A DNA stretch of 47,125 nt from Isosphaera sp. (lineage in GTDB: Bacteria; Planctomycetota; Planctomycetia; Gemmatales; Gemmataceae). Numbering within the stretch: the stretch's first letter is position 1; each line of letters starts with the position of its first letter. The stretch lies in assembly GCA_013822345.1 (NCBI GenBank), contig PNKH01000059.1:1-47125 (forward strand). The letters are read 5' to 3'. Positions 31,927 to 39,373 of this stretch are shown one piece after another. The notes under the pieces are model-generated. The model was not told where the DNA came from, did no database searches, and saw nothing but the letters and a program-made list of their open reading frames with translations. The position numbers were made by a program, and so were the translations under genes.

Positions 31927-34900
31927 GGCTGCGCCGGCTGCGGCGGGTTCAGCACCCCGAGCAGCAGCCGGTACAGCCCCTCCGGGGTGTCCTCGTCGTC
32001 GGCCCGCAGCCGCAGGTACACCGACTTCTCGTCCACCACCTTCGCCCGCCCGCGGCTCAGCGCCGCGAGCCGCTTCGCCTTGTCCGCGTTCCGGTACGTG
32101 AAGATCAGGTCGCGGCCGTCCCGGTGCACCCCCGACACCTGCCACCGGACGCACAACAGCCGCACCTCGGTCGTCCGCAAGAGCCACTCGACCGCCTCCG
32201 GCGGCGGGCCGTACCGGTCGCGCAGCTCCTGCCGGAAATCGTCCAGCTTCTTCAGCTCGCGGAGCCGGGCGAGCCGGCGGTACACCTCGATCCGCAGCTT
32301 CTGCCCCGGCACGTAGTCCCGCGGCAGGTACGCCGGCCACGGCAGGTCGACGTTCACCTCCACCGCCTGCCGCGGGGGCTGCTGCTTCAGCGCCCGCACC
32401 GCGTTCTCCAGCAGCTGGCAGTACAGCTCGTACCCGACGGTCGCGATGTGCCCGCTCTGCTCCGCCCCGAGAATGTTCCCGGCCCCGCGGATCTCCAGGT
32501 CGCGCATCGCGATCTTGAACCCGGCCCCCAGCTCGGTGAACTCCTCGATCGCCTTCAGCCGCTTCTGGGCGACCGGGGTCAGCAGCTTGATCGGGTTCAC
32601 GATCAGGTACGCGTAGGCGCGGTTCTTCTGCCGCCCCACCCGGCCGCGGAGCTGGTGCAAGTCGGCCAGGCCGTACATGTCGGCGTCGTCGATGAAGATG
32701 GTGTTCGCGTTCGGGATGTCCAGCCCGCTCTCGATGATCGTCGTCGCCACCAGGATGTCCGCCTCCCTGCGGACGAACTTGACCATCGCCGCCTCCAGCT
32801 CGTCGGCGTGCATCTGCCCGTGCCCGACGACGATCCTCGCCTCCGGCACCATCATCGCCACCTTCGCCGCCACGTCGTGGATGTCGTGGACCCGGTTGTG
32901 GACGAAGTACACCTGCCCCTCGCGGTTCATCTCGCGGAGGACCGCGTGGCGGATGAGCTGGTCGTCCCACCGGATGATCCGGGTCTCGACCGGCTGCCGC
33001 TCCGGCGGCGGGGTCTCCAGGTTGGAAATCTCGCGGATGCCCAAGAGCGAGGCGTGGAGCGTCCGCGGGATCGGGGTGGCGGTCATGGTCAGGACGTGGA
33101 CGGTCGCCCGCAGCTGCTTCAGCCGCTCCTTGTGCTCGACCCCGAACCGCTGCTCCTCGTCGATCACCACCAGCCCGAGGTCCTTGAACTTCGCGTCCTT
33201 CGACAGCAGCCGGTGGGTGCCGACGATCACGTCCACCTCCCCGGCGGCCACCCGCTTCATCGTCTCCTTCTGCTTCGCCGCGCTCTTGAACCGGCTGACC
33301 ACGTCGACCACGAACGGGTACTCGGCGAACCGCTGGCTGAAGGTGCGGTAGTGCTGCTCGGCGAGGACCGTCGTCGGGACGAGGATGGCGACCTGCTTGC
33401 CGTTGTCGACCGCCTTGAACGCCGCCCGGATCGCCACCTCGGTCTTGCCGTACCCGACGTCCCCGCAGATCAGCCGGTCCATCGACCGCGGCTTCTCGAC
33501 GTCCGCCTTCACCTCGGCGATGGCGGACAACTGGTCCGGCGTCTCCTGGTACGGGAACGCGGCCTCGAACTCGCGCTGCCAGTCGGTGTCCGGCGGTAGC
33601 GGGGTGCCGGGCATCGCCTGGCGGACGGCCTGCAACTGGATCATCTCGGCGGCCATGTCCCGGACCGCCTCGCTCACCTTCTCCTTCTTCCGCCCCCACG
33701 CCACCCCGCCGAGCTTCGACAGCTCCGGCTCCGCCTGCTGCCCGCCGACGTACTTCTGGACGAGGTCGATCCGCGACGCCGGGACGTACAGGAACACCCC
33801 GTCCCGGAACTCCAGGATGAGGTTCTCCTCTTCGGCGTCCTTCGTCCTTTGTCCCTCGTTATTCGGGGGGGCGGCAGACCCCTCGTCTTCCTCGAATGAC
33901 TGAGGACCAAGGACTGAGGACGCCTTCGACAGAAGCCGCATCCCGCGGAACCGGGCGATCCCGTGGGCGACGTGGACGACGTAGTCGCCGTCGTTCAGGT
34001 CGAGGAAGGTGTCGATCGCCCGGGACTCGACCCGCCGGCTCCCCTTCCCGGCCGCGGCCTTCACCCCCGGCGGCAGCAGGTCCTTGTGGAACAACTCGTG
34101 GCTGCCGACCACCACCACGCCGGCGTCGACCAGCCGGAACCCGGCCCGGACGTGCCCGGTGACCAGCTTCAGCCGGTCCGACTCGGCCAGCTTGCCGGCC
34201 TTCAGCACCTCGGTCAGTCGGTGGCACTCGGCCTCGGACTGGCAGGCGATCAGCACCTGCTGCGTGTCCCCGGACGCCACCGCGTCGAGTTCGTCCCGCA
34301 CCCGGTGGACGTTCCCGCTGAACCGCTCGACCGACTCGACCCGCAGGTGCGCCGACGCCTCCACGCTCGGCCGCGGCAGGGCGGTGACGGTCACGCTCGG
34401 AAGGCGGACGAGGTTGGCGAACGCGGCCTCCGGGCGGAACAGCCCGGTGGCGTCGGCCACCCGCTCGAAGAAGTGCTTCCCCTGCTCCCGCAGGTCGGCC
34501 GGCTCGACCAGCACCACCCACGAGTTCGGCGGCAGGTAGTCGGTGACGAAGCCGACCTCGTTGAGCCGCGACCCGAAGGGGAGCGCGGGCGAGTCGCCCG
34601 CGCTCCCCTTCGGGTCGCGGCTCAACGAGGTCGGCACCAGCGTCACGGACGGCCGCTTGTCGAGGCTCCGCTGCGAGCCGGCCGCGAACGTCCGGATCGA
34701 CTCCACCTCGTCCCCGAAGAACTCGAGCCGGACCGGGTCGGCGGCGTCCGGCGGGAACACGTCGAGGATGCCGCCGCGGCGGGCGAACTCGCCGGGGTAC
34801 TCGACCGCGTCCACCCGCTTGTACCCGCCGCCGACCAGCCACTCGGCCAGCTCCGCCGGGTCGACCACCTCCCCGGCGGCGAGCTTCCGGCCGCGGGCCG

Positions 34901-35345
34901 CCAGGTCGGCCCGCTCCGGCACCGGCTGGCACACCGCCGCCATCGTCGCCACCACCACCTTCGGCGGGTCGGCCGTCAGCTGCTGGAGGAGGCGGAGGCG
35001 CGACGAGGTGACCGGGTCGAGCTTCCCCGACTTGCCCGGCGGGACCGGCCACGCCTCCCACGCCTCGAGCGCCGCCGGCCGGTCGGCGGCGAAACTCGCC
35101 AGATCCTCGGCCCACGGCGAAAGGTCGGACGGGTGCGGGACGACAACCAACAGCGTCCCCGGACAATCGGCGGCGAGCGCCGCGGCGGCCAGCGCGGCCG
35201 ACGACCCCCACGCCCCGTCGACGGTCCCGCTCTGCCCGGCGGCGAGCGCGGCACGCAGCCCGGCCCACCCGTCGGCGGCGGCGACCAGGTCGACCAACGC
35301 GCGCAAGCTGAGACCGGCCGGCGCGTCCGCCGTGAGAGTGGTCAT
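31923..35345 (-). CDS. mfd: Transcription-repair coupling factor, with two in-frame palindrome insertions
   Basis: 1140 aa. Mfd removes stalled RNA polymerase at DNA lesions and recruits UvrA. The order is complete: UvrB-like N-terminal part (LVVVPHPSDLSPWAEDLASF; FARRGGILDVFPPDAADPVR), RNA-polymerase-interaction domain (VHVAHGIARFRGM; EFRDGVFLYVPASRIDLVQK), RecG-like translocase with Walker A GDVGYGKTEV (about 626), VIDEEQRFGVEHKERLKQLR (about 726), MTATPIPRTLH, TTIIESGLDIPNANT and HQLRGRVGR, then the TRCF C-terminal domain. Two palindromes are translated in frame at about residues 238-265 and 474-504, in the UvrB-like region and just before the RID. They lengthen loops but leave the motifs intact. 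The start ATG lies at 35345; the stop is supplied by the family D element. Confidence 0.95.
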   Translation of the reverse strand: MTTLTADAPAGLSLRALVDLVAAADGWAGLRAALAAGQSGTVDGAWGSSAALAAAALAADCPGTLLVVVPHPSDLSPWAEDLASFAADRPAALEAWEAWPVPPGKSGKLDPVTSSRLRLLQQLTADPPKVVVATMAAVCQPVPERADLAARGRKLAAGEVVDPAELAEWLVGGGYKRVDAVEYPGEFARRGGILDVFPPDAADPVRLEFFGDEVESIRTFAAGSQRSLDKRPSVTLVPTSLSRDPKGSAGDSPALPFGSRLNEVGFVTDYLPPNSWVVLVEPADLREQGKHFFERVADATGLFRPEAAFANLVRLPSVTVTALPRPSVEASAHLRVESVERFSGNVHRVRDELDAVASGDTQQVLIACQSEAECHRLTEVLKAGKLAESDRLKLVTGHVRAGFRLVDAGVVVVGSHELFHKDLLPPGVKAAAGKGSRRVESRAIDTFLDLNDGDYVVHVAHGIARFRGMRLLSKASSVLGPQSFEEDEGSAAPPNNEGQRTKDAEEENLILEFRDGVFLYVPASRIDLVQKYVGGQQAEPELSKLGGVAWGRKKEKVSEAVRDMAAEMIQLQAVRQAMPGTPLPPDTDWQREFEAAFPYQETPDQLSAIAEVKADVEKPRSMDRLICGDVGYGKTEVAIRAAFKAVDNGKQVAILVPTTVLAEQHYRTFSQRFAEYPFVVDVVSRFKSAAKQKETMKRVAAGEVDVIVGTHRLLSKDAKFKDLGLVVIDEEQRFGVEHKERLKQLRATVHVLTMTATPIPRTLHASLLGIREISNLETPPPERQPVETRIIRWDDQLIRHAVLREMNREGQVYFVHNRVHDIHDVAAKVAMMVPEARIVVGHGQMHADELEAAMVKFVRREADILVATTIIESGLDIPNANTIFIDDADMYGLADLHQLRGRVGRQKNRAYAYLIVNPIKLLTPVAQKRLKAIEEFTELGAGFKIAMRDLEIRGAGNILGAEQSGHIATVGYELYCQLLENAVRALKQQPPRQAVEVNVDLPWPAYLPRDYVPGQKLRIEVYRRLARLRELKKLDDFRQELRDRYGPPPEAVEWLLRTTEVRLLCVRWQVSGVHRDGRDLIFTYRNADKAKRLAALSRGRAKVVDEKSVYLRLRADDEDTPEGLYRLLLGVLNPPQPAQP
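33834..33924. repeat. Palindromic element of 7-nt repeats (in frame, inside mfd)
   Basis: Arms 33834-33865 and 33893-33924 match at 25 of 32 positions, with a 27-nt centre. Each arm is made of GTCCTTT/GGACTGA-like heptads. It is translated into an acidic/polar peptide (SSVLGPQSFEEDEG...NNEGQRTKDAEE) between GMRLLSKA and NLILEFRDGVF, normally close together in Mfd. Confidence 0.85.
34551..34635. repeat. Palindrome with 42-bp perfect arms and 1-nt loop (in frame, inside mfd)
   Basis: Arms 34551-34592 and 34594-34635 are perfectly complementary around one base (G34593). The inner arm includes GAGCCGCGACCCGAAGG. The outer ten bases (GCCGACCTCG / CGAGGTCGGC) may be target-derived. It is translated as LSRDPKGSAGDSPALPFGSR between VTLVPTS and NEVGFVTDYLPP. 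Confidence 0.95.
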
Positions 35346-35723
35346 CGCGGATCCTCCGAAGTCCTCCGACCCCCATTATTGCCGGACGCGGCAACCGGTC
35401 CCAGGCCGGCTGTCGGGAGAGGCAGGAGTCGTGCCGGGGTGGTCACGGCCGAAAATAGGGTGCTTCGAATCCGGCTGCGAGCAAAGGAGTTCCGGCGGAG
35501 AGATGGGTAGAAATGGCCTCGAATTCCCGGGCGGGGGTTGCCGAACATGACCGTTTGTCGCATGAGTAACGAGGTTGCGGACGAGCGAATCCGGATCCTT
35601 CCTACGGGCGACACGTCGTCGTCCGGCGGTTCGTACTCGGACGCTCGCGCACCGGAACCGAAAGGAGCACCCCGGCCGCCCGCACCCCCGGCCCACCGGA
35701 GTCTCACACCACGGAGGAGCTTG
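35346..35723. other. 378-bp divergent intergenic region
   Basis: Lies between mfd (-) and the ABC ATPase gene (+), so it must carry both promoters. A small dyad TTGCC/GGCAA (35379-35394) is next to the mfd start. The segment 35440-35640 is less GC-rich than its surroundings. An in-frame open extension of the ATPase gene reaches 35538, but its residues are Ser/Pro/Arg-rich and not domain-like. No other feature is seen. Confidence 0.55.
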
Positions 35724-36587
35724 ATGTCCCGACTCACCCGCCTGCTCGACCGCTTCCCCCTACCCCGCCGCCTCTTCCCCAGCCCCGCCCCCGCCCGCCC
35801 GACGCCCGCCCCGCACATCGCCCGCCGCCCGCCCACCGCCCTCACCGGGACGGACCTGGTCCGGTCGTTCGGCAGCGGGGAGAACCAGACGTACGCCCTG
35901 AACGGGGTGTCGGTCGAGTTCCGGCAGCGGGAGGTGAACCTGCTGATGGGGCCGAGCGGGTCCGGGAAGAGTACCCTGCTGGCGGTCCTGTCCGGGCTGC
36001 TCCGGCCGGGCGGCGGGTCGGTCGCGGCGCTGGGCCGGGACGTGTGGCGGATGGGGGAGGACGAGATGGAGCGGTTCCGGCTGCGGCACTGCTCGTACAT
36101 CTTCCAGGGGTACAACCTGTTCCCGGCGCTGACCGCCCGGGAGCAGCTGGAGATCGTGCTCAAGTGGGGCGAGGGGTGCCCGTCGCGGGAGGCCCGGAAG
36201 CGGGCCGACCACGTCCTCGGGCAGCTCGGCCTGGCCGCCAAGTCCCACCTCCGGCCGGCCGAGCTGTCGGGCGGGGAGAAGCAGCGGGTGGCGATCGGCC
36301 GGGCCCTGGTGAAGAACCCGACGTTCGTGTTCGCCGACGAGCCGACCGCGGCCCTGGACTGGGAGAACGGCCGGCAGGTGATGCGACTCTTGGCCGAGAA
36401 CGCCCGGGAGCGCGGGGCGATGGTGCTGGTGGTGACCCACGACCCGCGGCTCGTCCCGCTCGCCGACCGGGTGTTCGAGCTGACCGACGGGCGGCTGACC
36501 CGCGACGGCCGGGCGGACGCCACCCCGCCGCCGGCCCGAAAGGGGCCGCGGCTGCACCTCCAACTCCCGCAGGCCGCCACGGCGTGA
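35724..36587 (+). CDS. ABC transporter ATP-binding protein, LolD/MacB/DevA-like
   Basis: 287 aa. ATG 35724 is chosen because GGAGGAG lies 5-11 nt upstream; an open extension to 35538 exists but looks non-coding. Residues 1-45 are a basic, Pro-rich extension (RLLDRFPLPRRLFPSPAPAR). The ATPase core has Walker A GPSGSGKSTLL (about 79-89), Q-loop CSYIFQGYNLFPALTAREQL, signature LSGGEKQRVAIGRAL, Walker B TFVFADEPTAALDW and HIS VTHDPRLV. The short A-loop and FQGYNLFPALTA pattern fit the MacB/LolD/DevA group that drives lipoprotein, toxin or envelope export. The usual 'LDxxxG' D-loop is DWENGRQV. No FtsX-type permease is next to it; hisG follows after a palindrome. Substrate unknown. Confidence 0.88.
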   Translation: MSRLTRLLDRFPLPRRLFPSPAPARPTPAPHIARRPPTALTGTDLVRSFGSGENQTYALNGVSVEFRQREVNLLMGPSGSGKSTLLAVLSGLLRPGGGSVAALGRDVWRMGEDEMERFRLRHCSYIFQGYNLFPALTAREQLEIVLKWGEGCPSREARKRADHVLGQLGLAAKSHLRPAELSGGEKQRVAIGRALVKNPTFVFADEPTAALDWENGRQVMRLLAENARERGAMVLVVTHDPRLVPLADRVFELTDGRLTRDGRADATPPPARKGPRLHLQLPQAATA

Positions 36588-36592
36588 ATCCC

Positions 36593-36680
36593 GTAGGGTG
36601 CGTCGAGCGAGTCCTCGAGCGACGACGCACCACCCGCCCCGGTGCGTCGTCGGTCCGAAGCAGACCTCGACGCACCCTAC
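36593..36680. repeat. Palindromic element, family D
   Basis: Arms of about 39 nt (36593-36631, 36641-36680): 15-16 bp perfect at the ends (GTAGGGTGCGTCGAG) and 12 bp perfect near the loop, with a mismatched middle. The right half contains GGTCCGAAGCAGACCTCG, nearly the same as GGTCCGAAGCGGACCTCG in the 31838-31926 copy. It starts 5 nt after the ABC ATPase stop and ends 39 nt before hisG. Confidence 0.88.
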
Positions 36681-36719
36681 ACTAACCCGTGGTTTCCCTT
36701 CCCACGGGTTCCCCCCACG

Positions 36720-37601
36720 ATGGACAACGTGCTGAAGCTCGGGCTCCCGGCCGGGTCGCTCCAGGAGGCGACCGCGGACCTGTTCCGGAAGGCCGGGTAC
36801 AAGATCACCTTCCCGTCCCGCAGCTACTACCCGGCGGTCGACGACCCGGAGATCCACTGCACCCTGATCCGGGCGCAGGAGATGGCCCGGTACGTCCGGG
36901 ACGGGTCGCTCGACTGCGGGCTGACCGGGCACGACTGGGTGGTCGAGAACGGGGCGGCGGGCGACGTGGTCGAGCTGGCCGAGCTGGTGTTCAGCAAGGT
37001 GAGCCGGCGGCCGGTCCGGTGGGTGCTCGCGGTGCCGGAGGCGTCGCCGGTGCGCGGGCCGAAGGACCTGCAGGGGAAGCGGATCGCGACCGAGGTCGTC
37101 AACATCACCCGGAACTGGCTGGCGTCGCGCGGGGTGACGGCGCAGGTGGAGTTCAGCTGGGGGGCGACGGAGGTGAAGCCGCCGAAGCTGGCGGACGCGA
37201 TCGTGGAGGTGACGGAGACGGGGAGCAGCCTGCGGGCGAACAACCTGCGGATCGTGTGCGACATCCTGACCAGCACCCCGCGGTTCATCGCCCATCCGGC
37301 CGCGGCGGCCGACCCGTGGAAGCGGGAGAAGATGAACGACCTGGTGCTGATGCTGAAGGGGGCGATGGCGGCGGAGGGGAAGGTCGGGTTGATGATGAAC
37401 GTCCGGAAGTCGGACGTCGAGAAGGTGCTGGCGGTGCTGCCGGCCCTGCAGACGCCGACCGAGTCGCCGCTGGCCGACCCGGACTGGATGGCGCTGAACA
37501 CGATCATTTCCGAGGATACGGTCCGGCACATCATCCCGCGGCTGAAGGCGGCCGGGGCGTGCGGGATCGTGGAGTACCCGCTGAACAAGATCATCGACTG
37601 A
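36720..37601 (+). CDS. hisG: ATP phosphoribosyltransferase, long form
   Basis: 293 aa. It catalyses the first step of histidine synthesis (ATP + PRPP to phosphoribosyl-ATP). Periplasmic-binding-like catalytic lobes carry [20 protein letters not shown] at the start, CGLTGHDWV (about 61-69), [19 protein letters not shown] (about 121-139) and the PRPP-binding loop [20 protein letters not shown] (about 159-178). The C-terminal 80 residues ([20 protein letters not shown] ... [13 protein letters not shown]) are the ACT-like regulatory domain of the long form, so HisZ is not needed and histidine feedback is expected. No other his gene is nearby. The last 11 nt overlap the convergent retropepsin-like gene. 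The start ATG is at 36720; no strong Shine-Dalgarno. Confidence 0.95.
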   Translation: MDNVLKLGLPAGSLQEATADLFRKAGYKITFPSRSYYPAVDDPEIHCTLIRAQEMARYVRDGSLDCGLTGHDWVVENGAAGDVVELAELVFSKVSRRPVRWVLAVPEASPVRGPKDLQGKRIATEVVNITRNWLASRGVTAQVEFSWGATEVKPPKLADAIVEVTETGSSLRANNLRIVCDILTSTPRFIAHPAAAADPWKREKMNDLVLMLKGAMAAEGKVGLMMNVRKSDVEKVLAVLPALQTPTESPLADPDWMALNTIISEDTVRHIIPRLKAAGACGIVEYPLNKIID

Positions 37602-38151
37602 CCGGCGGCGGGTCTTCGAGCCACCACACCTGGCCGAGCGGCTCCGCCGGCGCCACCTCGCACCGCAACTGCCGGCCGTCGAACAGGCGGGTGCGGAGGC
37701 CGAGGACGACCTGCTTCGGGGCGGCCGGGTCGGCGTCCAGGAACCAGGCGTTCGTCCACACCGCCGGGAGCCAGTTGGCGTCCGCGTCGAACGCCCCGAA
37801 CCGGACGCGACCGAGGCGGTAGGTGAAGCGGCCGCCGAGGACGGTGACCTGCCGGGGTCCGACCGCCGGGGGCTGGTCGAGCCAGCGGATCACGTCCCGG
37901 AACGGCTGCCACAGCGGGAACGGGAAAAGACTGATCGGCGCCCCGGTGTCGAGGACGGCCTCGGGCGACCACCCTTCGGCGCGGGTCGCCGGGCGGTACG
38001 CGTCGATCGCGTCCCGCGGCAGGACGGCCAGGTTGACGAACAGCCGCGGCCGCGGGATGTAGTGCACCGTGCCGGACCGGTCTTCGGGGCGGTCGTACGC
38101 CGTGCCGGGGCTGGACCCGACGCCGCGGAGGGTCAACCGGACGCGGGCCAT
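37591..38151 (-). CDS. Retropepsin-like aspartyl protease family protein
   Basis: 186 aa. The key feature is [20 protein letters not shown] (about 66-85): a hydrophobic-DTGA motif as in retroviral-type aspartyl proteases, which act as dimers because each chain has one motif. A second hydrophobic-Gly motif near the C-terminus ([13 protein letters not shown], about 147-159) fits the fold. There is no signal peptide. The upstream gene on the same strand ends 12 nt before its start and encodes a small acidic protein; such small partners often precede these proteases in bacteria. Peptidase activity is inferred; the substrate is unknown. The 3' end overlaps hisG by 11 nt, tail to tail. Confidence 0.75.
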   Translation of the reverse strand: MARVRLTLRGVGSSPGTAYDRPEDRSGTVHYIPRPRLFVNLAVLPRDAIDAYRPATRAEGWSPEAVLDTGAPISLFPFPLWQPFRDVIRWLDQPPAVGPRQVTVLGGRFTYRLGRVRFGAFDADANWLPAVWTNAWFLDADPAAPKQVVLGLRTRLFDGRQLRCEVAPAEPLGQVWWLEDPPPVSR

Positions 38152-38163
38152 GGGCGACTCCGT

Positions 38164-38511
38164 TCAGGTGTCGATCCCGGGATCGACGTACCTGATGACA
38201 AGCCGGTCCGGCGAGACGTTGTGCTCGCGCGCCACCTGCTCCCGGAGGGCGAGGTAGTCGGGGCCGTAGCCGAGGAGCCGCTTCCGGACGACCGCGATGT
38301 AGTTCCCGACGTACGGGTCCCAGGTGGACCGGTGGAACTCGTCGTCGACCCACCTCATGTCGGCCAGCACCTCCCACCCCTCCGGGGTGAGCGGCAGCTT
38401 GTCCGGGTCGTCGTGTGGCGCCGGCGGTCCGGGCGGGGCAGACTCCTCGGCCGCGGCGGCCGGGTGGCCGTTCGTCGCCGGCGGGGCGGTCGGGGTGTCG
38501 CGCTCGTCCAT
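38164..38511 (-). CDS. Small protein, DUF5678-like, partner of the retropepsin-like gene
   Basis: 115 aa. The first 40 residues are low-complexity (Ala/Pro/Asp-rich: TAPPATNGHPAAAAEESAPP). The remaining part, WDPYVGNYIAVVRKRLLGYG then DYLALREQVAREHNVSPDRL and VIRYVDPGID, resembles DUF5678-type domains (..W(V/I)AVV..R.V..G.D...L..E...), small beta-alpha proteins often encoded just before aspartyl-protease-like genes. It is 12 nt upstream of that gene, so probably translated from the same mRNA. It faces the divergent zinc-ribbon gene across 82 bp. The function is unknown; the family link is tentative. Confidence 0.65.
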   Translation of the reverse strand: MDERDTPTAPPATNGHPAAAAEESAPPGPPAPHDDPDKLPLTPEGWEVLADMRWVDDEFHRSTWDPYVGNYIAVVRKRLLGYGPDYLALREQVAREHNVSPDRLVIRYVDPGIDT

Positions 38512-38593
38512 CGTCGGCTCCGGGGTTGGTGTCGCTGGCGGCCGGGATACACCGATCGTACCACCCCGGTGCTTCGTGTCCCAGGGCCGCCCG

Positions 38594-39373
38594 ATGTTCG
38601 CCCCCGTCGCCTGCACCGCCTGCGGCAAGCCGTTCCAGGTGCCCCGCGAGACCCTCGGGCGGCAGACCGTCTGCCCGTGGTGCCGGGCCACCGTCCCCGC
38701 CCTCCCGGTCGGCCTCCCGGCCACCCCGCCCGCGCCGCCCGGCGCCCCCGAACCCCTGTCCCTCGACGACGAGCCGGCCGCCCCCCCGCCGCCGGCGACG
38801 ACCCGCCGGCTCCCGCGGTGGGGGGTCGCGGCCGCCGGGCTGCTGGCCCTCCTGCTCGCGGCCGGGGCGACGGTCGGGGTGCTGCGGTACCGGGAGGGGC
38901 ACCTGACCGGGATGGAGTGGCGGTCGTTCGCCGCCCCGGACGACTCCTTCACCGCCGACCTCCTCGGCCGCGCGCGGGAGGAGGACGCCGGGGCCGACGA
39001 GACGCGGTTCGTGTCCGCGGGGTGGTACTCGGGGGTCGCCACCTGGGTCGGGTGGCGCGACCTGTCCGACACCGAGAAGGGCCAGGCCGCGGACAAGGAC
39101 GCGTGGCAGCACCTGCGGAAGCGGTTCGAGGTGGAGCGGGAGCGGCTGAAGGGGAAGTACGGCGGGACGGTCGTCAAGGACGCGACCACGCAGTTCGCCG
39201 ACCCGCTCACCCGGGAGCTGCGGATCGACTACCCCGGCGGCCGGCTGGTCGAGCGGATGCTGGTGGTGCGCGGGCCGAAGGCGCGGATCTACTTCGTCGG
39301 GATCGCCGGGAAGGTCGACCCGGACGGCCCGGAGGCGGCCCGGCTGTTCAGCTCGTTCCGGGCGAAGGAGTAG
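38594..39373 (+). CDS. Zinc-ribbon, single-pass membrane protein of unknown function
   Basis: 259 aa from ATG 38594. The N-terminus holds a zinc ribbon: CTACGKPFQVPRETLGRQTV then CPWC (C7, C10, C27, C30). A Pro-rich linker (about 36-68) leads to one helix (WGVAAAGLLALLLAAGATVGVL, about 76-97). The outer domain of about 160 residues (MEWRSFAAPDDSFTADLLGR, LTRELRIDYPGGRLVERMLV, ARIYFVGIAGKVDPDGPEAA) resembles domains found after similar ribbons in Gemmata proteins. It contains no catalytic motif I recognise. The architecture parallels that of the 22208-23245 gene product. The 3' end overlaps the convergent xerC/D-like gene by 26 nt. Confidence 0.75.
   Translation: MFAPVACTACGKPFQVPRETLGRQTVCPWCRATVPALPVGLPATPPAPPGAPEPLSLDDEPAAPPPPATTRRLPRWGVAAAGLLALLLAAGATVGVLRYREGHLTGMEWRSFAAPDDSFTADLLGRAREEDAGADETRFVSAGWYSGVATWVGWRDLSDTEKGQAADKDAWQHLRKRFEVERERLKGKYGGTVVKDATTQFADPLTRELRIDYPGGRLVERMLVVRGPKARIYFVGIAGKVDPDGPEAARLFSSFRAKE

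Noticed and set aside
35455-35490. TTCGAATC resembling a tRNA T-loop
   Set aside because: The bases on either side do not pair into a T-stem, and no acceptor or anticodon arm could be drawn.
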